From contig JAFGKX010000012.1 of the NCBI GenBank assembly GCA_016928375.1, forward strand, positions 1 through 10,988: 10,988 nt of DNA, read 5' to 3'. The position numbers and the translations under genes are program-made. This document shows positions 5,516 through 10,988 of the stretch, piece by piece (within the stretch, counting starts at the first letter, position 1; every line of letters starts with the position of its first letter). The stretch is from Candidatus Omnitrophota bacterium. Its GTDB lineage: Bacteria > Omnitrophota > Gorgyraeia > JABMRG01 > JAFGKX01. Under the pieces are notes generated by a model that saw nothing but the letters and a program-made list of their open reading frames with translations, ran no database searches and was not told the DNA's origin.

Positions 5516-6381
5516 AGCTTCCAGCCTATTTTTTTCCAGAACCTGCGGAAAACATACCATTGTTCCGGATGTTCTCGGACAACGCCTTCTATCACCTTTG
5601 TGCATTTTATGGTTAAAAACATTATATCTGCGTCCCTGTCTCCTGTCGGGATATATTCTATTGCCGGGGAAAATTTAAATGTCAATGTGTCATCGCTGCC
5701 GCGTATCATAAATGTAGGCACTATAGGCGCTGTGAAACGCAGGCTTAAGGCTGCCGGGCCTTTCGGCATTATGGTATTTTTATTAAAAAACGGCACTTGC
5801 ACGCCGTTATCGAAATAATCCCTGTCGCCTACGAGAGCGAGTAATTCATTCTGCGCAAGGCAGACAAAGCACTTCCTTAAAGCGCTGCCAAACGATATAA
5901 CCTTTACGCCGAGCATCTGTCTTCGCTGTGCAAAAAATTTATCGATCTTTTTATGTTTGTGCCCCAAGGCCACTACGTTTAAATTGTATCCCAGCTTTGC
6001 CAGCACCACTGCTCCCATTTCCCAGTTTCCGATATGCGCGGAAATCAGAATAACGCCTTTTTTATTCAATATCGCTTTATCAAGATGCTCTAATCCTTCG
6101 ATTCTGATGTTTTCTTTGATATATTTTTCATCGATTATCGGATACCTAAAAAAATCCACCAGGTATTTGCAGAAATTAATAAAGACTTCGCGCGATATCC
6201 TTGTTATCTCTTTCTTTGGCGCATCCGGCAGTATCTGCCTAAGGTTGTCACGCAGCGCGAGGCTGTCCGCTAAAGATAAAAAAGAATACAGCCTGCCTAT
6301 AAAATCGGCTATTTTATAGGCTGTTTTTAATTTTAAGCGCAACGCCAGAAATATGCCTATCTGATAAATAAAGAATATCAT
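5512..6381 (-). CDS. LpxL/HtrB-like lysophospholipid or lipid A acyltransferase
   Basis: A 289-residue membrane-associated acyltransferase (PF03279-type). The catalytic HX4E motif is in ISAHIGNWEMG (H116, E121). A second conserved block is ALVGDRDYFDNGVQVPFF at residues 182-199. A third is the MPKGPAALSLRFTAPIVPTF stretch. The short hydrophobic N-terminus (residues 1-15) probably anchors it to the inner membrane. Known members add a secondary acyl chain to lipid A precursors or acylate other glycolipids. No lpx genes are visible here, so the acceptor could equally be the glycolipid made by the adjacent GT28 enzyme. Its start is only 2 nt after the GT28 stop and its end overlaps the GT2 gene by 4 nt, implying translational coupling. 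Confidence 0.87.
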   Translation of the reverse strand: MIFFIYQIGIFLALRLKLKTAYKIADFIGRLYSFLSLADSLALRDNLRQILPDAPKKEITRISREVFINFCKYLVDFFRYPIIDEKYIKENIRIEGLEHLDKAILNKKGVILISAHIGNWEMGAVVLAKLGYNLNVVALGHKHKKIDKFFAQRRQMLGVKVISFGSALRKCFVCLAQNELLALVGDRDYFDNGVQVPFFNKNTIMPKGPAALSLRFTAPIVPTFMIRGSDDTLTFKFSPAIEYIPTGDRDADIMFLTIKCTKVIEGVVREHPEQWYVFRRFWKKIGWKL

Positions 6382-6383
6382 AG

Positions 6384-7496
6384 TTAAAGCCCTAATACCA
6401 TATTCGCTACATCCATGCTTGAGTTAGGCTTGCTTATTTTATTGGCGGCCTGCGACATGGCACGCAGTTTCAGGGGCGTATATAACAGGCTTTCCAGCAG
6501 GACAGACAGCTCATGCTGATTATCGGCTTTGACAGCTGCGCCGGATTCAATAAGAAATTTCGAATTCTTCGCCTCCTGCCCCGGTATAGGGTTGATTATT
6601 ATAATAGGTAAAGATTTGGCAAGCGCCTCAGAGGCGGTTATGCCTCCGGGCTTGGTTACAATAACATCCGCGGCCTGCATAAGCTCATCTATAGCATCCG
6701 AATACTCTAAAATAATAAATCTTTTTTTATAGCCTGCGGTTTTTTTAATCAGGTATTTATACAGTTTAACGTTTGTGCCTGCTACAATAACAACCTGGGC
6801 ATCTATGGGTATTTTCTCCAGGACATGCGCTATTGCCTTTATGGGGCCTAAGCCCTGGCCTCCGCCCATAACAAGAATAACGGGTTTATTCTTATCCAGA
6901 TTAAATTTTTCGCGTATAATATCGCGCGATTTTACCTGGCTGAATTTAGGGTCTATGGGGATACCCAGTATTTTTATCTTATTTTCCGGTATACCGTCAT
7001 TAACCAGGCGCTGTTTCGCCGTCTCAGAGGCAACTACATACCTGTCCACGGAATCATATACCCAGTAGGAATGCGGATAAAAATCCGTCAATACTCCGAC
7101 TAACGCCGCGTTGACATTGAAAGATTTTTTTATTTCTGCTGTTATGCCGCATGGAAATGCCTGGGTTGCGCAGATTACATCCGGTTTAAAATCATTCACC
7201 AGGGACAGCATCTTTTTGCTGTTGTATTTATGCATTGCAGCCTTCAGATTCTGCGTATTCTTCACAACCTTTGGATTATCGTACAGGTATTCCCATACTT
7301 CGGGTGTACGCCTTATAATCCCCATGTACGTTTTGTTTATTATTTTTTCCAGGATGGGATTGGTGTAATTGAAGGAATTGATGCTCATCGTCTCTGTATC
7401 CGGGCTCAATGTTTTAATAGCCTTTTCCACTGCAAGGCTCGCCTTGTGATGCCCGGAAGAGATAGTTATATAAAGCAACAAAATTTTTTTTGCCAT
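6384..7496 (-). CDS. MGDG synthase / UgtP-like GT28 glycosyltransferase
   Basis: A 370-residue two-domain GT-B enzyme. The N-terminal MGDG-synthase domain has YITISSGHHKAS at residues 9-20. The C-terminal GT28 donor-binding domain has VMGGGQGLGP at 209-218, the VTKPGGITASEALA block at 280-293, and NPIPGQEAKNSKFL at 302-315. Family members transfer galactose or glucose from a UDP-sugar to diacylglycerol (MGD1, UgtP); MurG is a more distant relative. Residues Gly-Gly and Glu of the PGG...E block and the Gln-Glu of GQE are the expected UDP-sugar contacts. It is the first gene after the terminator at 7509-7559 and probably heads the lipid operon. No Shine-Dalgarno precedes the ATG at 7496, and only a weak TTAAAT lies upstream. 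Whether the product is mono- or diglycosylated lipid cannot be told. Confidence 0.85.
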   Translation of the reverse strand: MAKKILLLYITISSGHHKASLAVEKAIKTLSPDTETMSINSFNYTNPILEKIINKTYMGIIRRTPEVWEYLYDNPKVVKNTQNLKAAMHKYNSKKMLSLVNDFKPDVICATQAFPCGITAEIKKSFNVNAALVGVLTDFYPHSYWVYDSVDRYVVASETAKQRLVNDGIPENKIKILGIPIDPKFSQVKSRDIIREKFNLDKNKPVILVMGGGQGLGPIKAIAHVLEKIPIDAQVVIVAGTNVKLYKYLIKKTAGYKKRFIILEYSDAIDELMQAADVIVTKPGGITASEALAKSLPIIIINPIPGQEAKNSKFLIESGAAVKADNQHELSVLLESLLYTPLKLRAMSQAANKISKPNSSMDVANMVLGL

Positions 7497-7508
7497 AATC
7501 GTAAATTT

Positions 7509-7559
7509 AAAAGGGGAAGTTTCTTGCGCATTACGTTGTCAACGGAAACTTCCCCTTTT
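7509..7559 (-). terminator. strong hairpin terminator after the lipoate operon, possibly bidirectional
   Basis: A perfect 15-bp stem joins 7509-7523 (AAAAGGGGAAGTTTC) to 7545-7559, around a 21-nt loop. On the minus strand the GC-rich stem ends in TTTT AAATTT, suiting termination of the aminotransferase transcript 24 nt after its stop. On the plus strand six T follow, but no plus-strand gene is present. It separates the lipoate operon from the lipid operon. Confidence 0.85.
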
Positions 7560-7583
7560 TTAGCTTTGGCATTTTCGTATAGG

Positions 7584-8777
7584 CTAATATTCGGTGGTCA
7601 AGAGCTTCTTTATCCTGTCGATTCCCTTTTTTATTTTCTCCTCGTTTTCAACCAACGCAAATCTTACGTAGCCCTCTCCATATTCGCCGAAACCGGTTCC
7701 TGGGGAACAAACCACACCTGACTCTTTAACCAGAAGCGCAGTAAACTCCATTGATGTAAGCGCGTTAAATTTAGGCGGTATGCGTGTCCACGCATAAAAT
7801 GTAGCTTTTGGTTTAGAAATGGGCCAGCCTATACTGTTTAGGCCGTCTACCAGGACATTGCGCCTTGATTTATATACTTCCAGCAATTCTTTTATGCAGT
7901 CCTGCGGCCCGGTAAGCGCTTTGGCGGCGGCAAGCTGTATGGCCCTGAATATACCAAAATCTATATAACTTTTTGCTTTTGCCAAAGAAGCCAGCACTGC
8001 GGAATTTCCAACGACAAAACCTATTCTCCAGCCAGCCATGTTGTATGATTTCGAAAGTGTATGAAACTCGACAAGGTTTAAATCTTTAGCACCCGGCACT
8101 TCCAGGATACTGGGGGCTTTGTAACCGTCAAATACGATATCTGAATAAGTCAAATCATGCGCAATGATCAGCTCCTTGTTCTTGCCCCAATCTACGACTT
8201 TTTTAAAAAATGATATATCAGCCACCGATGTTGTGGGGTTATGCGGATAACTTAAAAAAAGAAGCTTTGCTCTGCTTGTAACTTCTTTGTTTAGATTCCA
8301 CAAGTCAGGCTTAAAATCATGTTCAGCAGTCATAGGAATATTATAGAGTATCCCGCCTGCCATAATAACGCCGTTAAAATGAACCGGATATGCGGGATTA
8401 GGCACAAGTGCTATATCATCATGATTTAAAAAAGCCAGTGAAAGATGCGCAATGCCTTCCTTTGAGCCTATCAAAGGCAGCACCTCTGTTTCAGGATTCA
8501 AATCAACATTAAATCTTCCCTTATACCATGAGGCGATAGCTTCTTTAAGTATGCACTCAGGCTCACCATCAGACCTTGAATAACGCTGATTTTCTGTAAT
8601 TCTGGCTTGTTTGCACAACTCTTCTACAACGTGCTTAGGTGTAGGCTGATCAGGGCTTCCCATGCCCAGGTCTACTATTTCAAGGCCCCTTGCCCTTGCC
8701 TCTTCCTTAAGATTATCAAGAATAGTAAAAAGGTATAACGGGAGCCTTCTCATCCTGTTAGCTTCATGTACGGACAC
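7584..8777 (-). CDS. alaC: AlaC-type class I/II aminotransferase (glutamate-pyruvate)
   Basis: A 397-residue fold-type I PLP enzyme. Expected sites are present: GSKEGIAH at 104-111 (cofactor phosphate), NPAYP with Y130, YPHNPTT with N180, AHDLTYSDIVFDGYKAPS with D208, and the Schiff-base lysine K243 in FHTLSKSYNMAGWRIGF. VRFALVEN at 371-378 holds the substrate-carboxylate arginine R372. The wording throughout is that of E. coli AlaC (YfdZ); LL-diaminopimelate aminotransferase DapL is the nearest alternative, so substrate is not certain. It would interconvert pyruvate and alanine. It begins 1 nt after the lipoyl-domain stop and ends with TAG, the only amber stop used by an intact gene here. 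Linkage to lipoate genes may reflect pyruvate metabolism. Confidence 0.83.
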   Translation of the reverse strand: MSVHEANRMRRLPLYLFTILDNLKEEARARGLEIVDLGMGSPDQPTPKHVVEELCKQARITENQRYSRSDGEPECILKEAIASWYKGRFNVDLNPETEVLPLIGSKEGIAHLSLAFLNHDDIALVPNPAYPVHFNGVIMAGGILYNIPMTAEHDFKPDLWNLNKEVTSRAKLLFLSYPHNPTTSVADISFFKKVVDWGKNKELIIAHDLTYSDIVFDGYKAPSILEVPGAKDLNLVEFHTLSKSYNMAGWRIGFVVGNSAVLASLAKAKSYIDFGIFRAIQLAAAKALTGPQDCIKELLEVYKSRRNVLVDGLNSIGWPISKPKATFYAWTRIPPKFNALTSMEFTALLVKESGVVCSPGTGFGEYGEGYVRFALVENEEKIKKGIDRIKKLLTTEY

Positions 8778-8778
8778 G

Positions 8779-9015
8779 TTATTTCTCCTCTTCTATTATT
8801 GCGATTACATCACCGATTTTCGCTGTTTCGCCTTCCTGAGATAATATTTCCGATAAAACACCTGCAACAGGAGACGGGACATTGAAACTTGCTTTATCTG
8901 TAACCATTTCAACCAGGTCATCGCCTTCGCTTACTTTTTCGCCTTCATCAAAATGCCAAAAAGAAACAGTCGCTTCTTTTATATCTTCGCCCATTTCAGG
9001 CAACATGACTTCCAT
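8779..9015 (-). CDS. free-standing E2-type lipoyl domain protein
   Basis: The 78 residues make one complete biotinyl/lipoyl domain and nothing else. The lipoyl-lysine hairpin is MVTDKASFN, with K41 in the DKA motif. G52, 11 residues later in PSPVAGVL, fits the conserved glycine that faces the lysine in the folded domain. MLPEMGEDIKEATVSFWHFDEGEKV is typical of the N-terminal domain of 2-oxoacid dehydrogenase E2 subunits, not of GcvH or biotin carriers (no MKM). There is no subunit-binding or acyltransferase domain, and the stop is followed at once by the aminotransferase gene. The start at 9015 is set by AGGAG 7 nt upstream, within the overlap with lipA. It is probably a lipoate carrier modified by LipB and LipA. 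The enzyme it serves is not visible: a split E2, or a novel lipoate-dependent reaction, are both possible. Confidence 0.85.
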   Translation of the reverse strand: MEVMLPEMGEDIKEATVSFWHFDEGEKVSEGDDLVEMVTDKASFNVPSPVAGVLSEILSQEGETAKIGDVIAIIEEEK

Positions 9016-9907
9016 TGCTTATCTCCTCATATATCTCTCTCGCTTTGTAGGAACTTCTGACAAACGGAGCGCTTAAAACTGCGTTGATACCGATGGATTT
9101 TGCGAAATCAGCGTAATAATCAAATTTATCCGGGTTTACGAATTCCCGCACTTCTACGCAGCCTTTTGTTGGCTTTAAATACTGGCCTATGGCAATAATA
9201 TCGCAGCCTGCGCTGCGCAGGCTTGTTATTGTTTCAAGGATTTCCTGTTCTGTCTCGCCAAACCCCAATATTATACTACTTTTTATTAAAATGTCACTAT
9301 TGTTTTTTACGTATTTTAATATATTTAACGAATTATTATAATCGGCCTGCCTGCCCACGGCTTCGCCGTGAGGCGAGCCGCAAGGCATAGCCCTGGGCCT
9401 TATGCTTTCGTACAGCCTTGGCACAGTTTCTATATTATGCGCAAAAACATCGATTTTTTCAAGTATTATTTTATTAATCGCATTTAGATTATTATTAAAA
9501 TCCGGGGCCAGTGTTTCTATCCTTACTTTGGGATTTTTATTCCGGATTGCCCTTATGGTATTCACAAAATGGCCTGCGCCGCCATCAGCAAGGTCATCGC
9601 GCGTAACGGAAGTAATAACAACGTAATCAAGGCCTAATTTTTTCACTGCATCCGCTATTTTTTCCGGCTCTTTGCTGTCAGGCGGATTCGGAACACCTTT
9701 TTTGACCGAGCAAAAAAGGCAATTGCGTGTGCAAATGTTTCCTAAAATTAAAAATGTCGCTTCCTTATTTTTAAAGCATTCGCCGATATTCGGGCAATGC
9801 GCGCTTATACATACGGTATGAAGGCCGCTATCTTTAAGCAGCTCATTCATTTCATTTATTTCTTTTATCGGCAACTGCCTTTTTATCCACTGCGGAAATG
9901 GCTTCAT
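8996..9907 (-). CDS. lipA: lipoyl synthase, with a 15-residue palindrome-encoded insert
   Basis: A 303-residue radical SAM enzyme inserting two sulfurs into protein-bound octanoyl groups. The auxiliary cluster cysteines are C33, C38 and C44 in VCISAHCPNIGEC. The radical SAM cluster is CTRNCLFC (C59, C63, C66). TSVTRDDLADGGAGHF at 100-114 and the C-terminal RSSY at 284-287, supplying the serine ligand of the auxiliary cluster, are intact. Between IRP and QADYNNSL, where the family reads RPxADYxxSL without interruption, lie residues 172-186 encoded by a GC-rich palindrome. The frame is kept and every catalytic residue survives, so the enzyme is probably active. It starts 2 nt after the small membrane gene and overlaps the lipoyl-domain gene by 20 nt, next to its likely substrate. 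Confidence 0.95.
   Translation of the reverse strand: MKPFPQWIKRQLPIKEINEMNELLKDSGLHTVCISAHCPNIGECFKNKEATFLILGNICTRNCLFCSVKKGVPNPPDSKEPEKIADAVKKLGLDYVVITSVTRDDLADGGAGHFVNTIRAIRNKNPKVRIETLAPDFNNNLNAINKIILEKIDVFAHNIETVPRLYESIRPRAMPCGSPHGEAVGRQADYNNSLNILKYVKNNSDILIKSSIILGFGETEQEILETITSLRSAGCDIIAIGQYLKPTKGCVEVREFVNPDKFDYYADFAKSIGINAVLSAPFVRSSYKAREIYEEISNGSHVA
9023..9027 (-). promoter_or_regulatory. ribosome binding site for the lipoyl-domain gene, inside lipA
   Basis: AGGAG on the minus strand, 7 nt before the ATG at 9015. It favours this start over the in-frame ATG at 9006, which would lose three residues of the first strand. It lies within the last codons of lipA, so the two genes are likely translated together. 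Confidence 0.7.
9350..9394. repeat. palindromic element inserted in frame in lipA
   Basis: These 45 nt encode the 15 extra LipA residues RAMPCGSPHGEAVGR. The core is a perfect hairpin, CACGGC-TTC-GCCGTG (9356-9370), extended by GCC/GGC past a one-base bulge, with TGCCT/AGGCA as outer arms around an 8-nt bulge. CCT stands at both ends of the segment. GC content is far above the flanking AT-rich gene. The length is a multiple of three with no stop, as in the protein-coding palindromic elements described in Rickettsia. The boundary is uncertain by a few bases. Confidence 0.7.
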
Positions 9908-9909
9908 AT

Positions 9910-10095
9910 TTAATACCTGATAAAGAAATCCGTTACTTTGTTATCCGCATGCCGGTGCATTGCTTTAAAACGTATACTCACAGACATTATCGTAAGCCCT
10001 ATAAGTATGAGTATCGACGCTACTATTATCGATAAAAGCTGCGGATACGCGATTATCAACACGCCCATCATTACCAGAAATATTCCTAATATCAT
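9910..10095 (-). CDS. small two-helix membrane protein, resembling DUF3096
   Basis: The 61 residues form two hydrophobic helices (about 2-18 and 22-42) joined by a short PQLL turn, then a basic tail, IRFKAMHRHADNK. The pattern GIxxxxxGxLIxxxPxLLxxIVxxxLIxIGL is that of the small DUF3096 family, whose function is unknown. The start is well supported by AAAGGAG 5 nt before the ATG. It lies 18 nt after lipB and 2 nt before lipA. Nothing ties it to lipoate chemistry beyond position. Confidence 0.72.
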   Translation of the reverse strand: MILGIFLVMMGVLIIAYPQLLSIIVASILILIGLTIMSVSIRFKAMHRHADNKVTDFFIRY

Positions 10096-10113
10096 ATTTA
10101 CTCCTTTTAAAGT

Positions 10114-10830
10114 TTACTCGGCGACGGGTCCTGTCTGCCGAGCCACCTTACCGTGCTCAGCTTCGCTTGCGCGCGGTAAGGCCTTCGGCTCGGCAGGCCA
10201 CCCGTCGCCACAAAACGATTCGATAAGTTTACATTTCACTCGCTCTTTAAAAATAGTATTGGTTTCCTTTTTGGGAACGGCGCCCATTTTTCCCATTGAG
10301 GTGATTTTTGTATCCTTGAATCCGCAGGGGTTGATCCAGGAAAATGGCGTTAAATCGCAATTTACATTTAAGGCGACACCGTGATAAGTTATCCAGCGCG
10401 ATACGCCTATACCTATAGAGGCAATTTTACCTTTGCTTGTCCAAACACCAGTTTTCCCTTCTACTCTAAAGCCATCAATATCATATTCGCGTAAAAGCTG
10501 AATGACCGCTTCTTCGAGACAACGCAGGTATTTGTGAAGATCGGCTACTTTCACTATTGGATACACAACAAGCTGGCCGGGGCAATGATAGGTAACATCT
10601 CCGCCGCGGTCGGTTTCTACGACTTCAACACCCTTTTCTTTTAAAAATTCTTTCGAGACAAGTATATTATCTTTTTTACCCGCTCGCCCTATGGTAAAAA
10701 CCGGATAATGCTCAGTAATAATTATATGCTCCGGCGCGCCATTAGATTTTATATCGTTGAGTATTTTTTTTTGGAGGGCATAACACTCGAGATAATGCGA
10801 CAAACCTATATCTAAAACTTTAATATTCAT
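10114..10830 (-). CDS. lipB: octanoyl-ACP:protein octanoyltransferase with a repeat-derived C-terminal tail
   Basis: A 238-residue enzyme that moves octanoyl from acyl carrier protein to lipoyl domains, the step before LipA. Motifs: ITEHYPVFTIGRAG at 38-51, ETDRGGDVTYHCPGQLVVYP at 72-91, the catalytic lysine K135 in SKGKIASIG, YHGVALNVNCDL at 149-160, and the catalytic cysteine C169 in WINPCG. The family domain ends near KCKLIESF (residue 206). From residue 208 the last 31 residues, rich in Pro, Ala and Gly, are read from a 90-nt palindrome. The extension lies after the fold and probably does not stop activity. The ATG at 10830 is the natural N-terminus but has no Shine-Dalgarno; TTAAAT ends 7 nt before it, which could be a weak -10 of a nearly leaderless mRNA. 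Confidence 0.93.
   Translation of the reverse strand: MNIKVLDIGLSHYLECYALQKKILNDIKSNGAPEHIIITEHYPVFTIGRAGKKDNILVSKEFLKEKGVEVVETDRGGDVTYHCPGQLVVYPIVKVADLHKYLRCLEEAVIQLLREYDIDGFRVEGKTGVWTSKGKIASIGIGVSRWITYHGVALNVNCDLTPFSWINPCGFKDTKITSMGKMGAVPKKETNTIFKERVKCKLIESFCGDGWPAEPKALPRASEAEHGKVARQTGPVAE
10120..10209. repeat. 90-nt triple-nested palindromic element forming the lipB 3' end
   Basis: Three nested perfect stems: GGCGACGGGT 10120-10129 with 10200-10209, CTGCCGAGCC 10135-10144 with 10187-10196, and CCTTACCG 10146-10153 with 10174-10181. A small AGC-TTC-GCT hairpin lies in the loop. That gives 28 pairs in 90 nt, very GC-rich against an AT-rich background. Its left edge stands 3 bases from the TAA of lipB, so the present stop lies just past the element. 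There is no U-tract on the minus strand, and the next gene's ribosome binding site follows, so it is not an ordinary terminator. It may stabilise the lipB message or tune expression of the downstream genes. Confidence 0.85.
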
Positions 10831-10906
10831 GCGAGTAATTTAAAATGTTTGCACTAAAAGGTTTTGTATGTTTGCTGTAACGATTCTAAAAAGAGAGGAA
10901 GGTAGT
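10831..10906 (-). other. lipB upstream region without a recognisable gene
   Basis: Seventy-six AT-rich bases with no open frame of note. On the minus strand CATTTTAAATTACTCGC leads straight into the lipB ATG. TTAAAT matches 4 of 6 bases of a -10, and no convincing -35 stands 16 to 18 nt upstream. The operon may start here or further right, beyond the window. Confidence 0.3.
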
Positions 10907-10988
10907 TTGAGCAGGGCTTGCGGAGGCGTCGCGGGCATGGTTCCCGCCGAAGGCGGGAGAGCGACGCCGAGGACAGAGCGAAAAATCC
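10907..10988. repeat. GC-rich palindromic repeat cut by the window edge
   Basis: CCCGCCG-A-AGGCGGG forms a hairpin at 10943-10957. GGCGTCGC (10925-10932) pairs with GCGACGCC (10961-10968) outside it. The element opens with TTGAGCAGGGC (10907-10917) and shows GAGAGCG after the core, both shared with the repeat at 136-238. It is therefore a second member of one dispersed family. No coding potential is seen, and the outer arm probably continues past the window. Confidence 0.65.

Noticed and set aside
4844..5605. Longer glycosyltransferase frame with 30 extra N-terminal residues
   Set aside because: The extra stretch is read from inside the acyltransferase gene and is unlike any GT2 N-terminus. 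ATG at 5515 overlaps the upstream stop as ATGA and begins at the first beta strand.
7537..7542. TTGACA on the minus strand as a -35 for the GT28 gene
   Set aside because: It lies in the loop of the terminator hairpin and no -10 stands 16 to 18 nt downstream.

Overview
The window is a bacterial chromosome segment in which every convincing gene lies on the minus strand, so transcription runs from high to low coordinates. A TonB-dependent outer-membrane receptor, a TonB protein and an LpxL-like acyltransferase point to a Gram-negative (diderm) cell. The AT-leaning genes broken by GC-rich palindromic repeats, and the gene content, suggest an uncultured lineage such as Candidatus Omnitrophota. That placement is an impression from gene style, not something demonstrated here.

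Right part (about 10830 down to 7584): a lipoate operon, lipB - small two-helix membrane protein - lipA - free-standing lipoyl domain - AlaC-type aminotransferase. Spacings run from a 20-nt overlap to an 18-nt gap, and a strong hairpin terminator closes it at 7509-7559. LipB and LipA would make lipoyl groups, and the 78-residue lipoyl domain between lipA and the aminotransferase is their obvious local substrate. Two palindromic elements have entered coding sequence: one adds 15 in-frame residues inside LipA, the other supplies the last 31 residues of LipB.

Middle part (7496 down to 3915): a tightly packed envelope-lipid operon of an MGDG-synthase/UgtP-like GT28 glycosyltransferase, an LpxL/HtrB-like acyltransferase, a GT2 glycosyltransferase, a COG2426 membrane protein distantly related to DedA, and a YacP-like NYN nuclease. 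The first four suggest making and moving a glycolipid or polyprenyl-linked sugar.

Left part (3897 down to 237): a cobalamin-uptake unit. A consensus promoter leads into a cobalamin riboswitch with a recognisable terminator/antiterminator platform, then btuB, a DUF71/COG2102 ATPase of the type linked to B12 salvage, and tonB. The DUF71 gene has an in-frame amber codon exactly where the family has a conserved Trp. tonB has its own 12/12 sigma70 consensus promoter placed so that the mRNA would be leaderless.

Edges: positions 1-87 look like the end of an IS21-type insertion sequence whose genes lie to the left. Positions 136-238 and 10907-10988 carry related GC-rich palindromic repeats.
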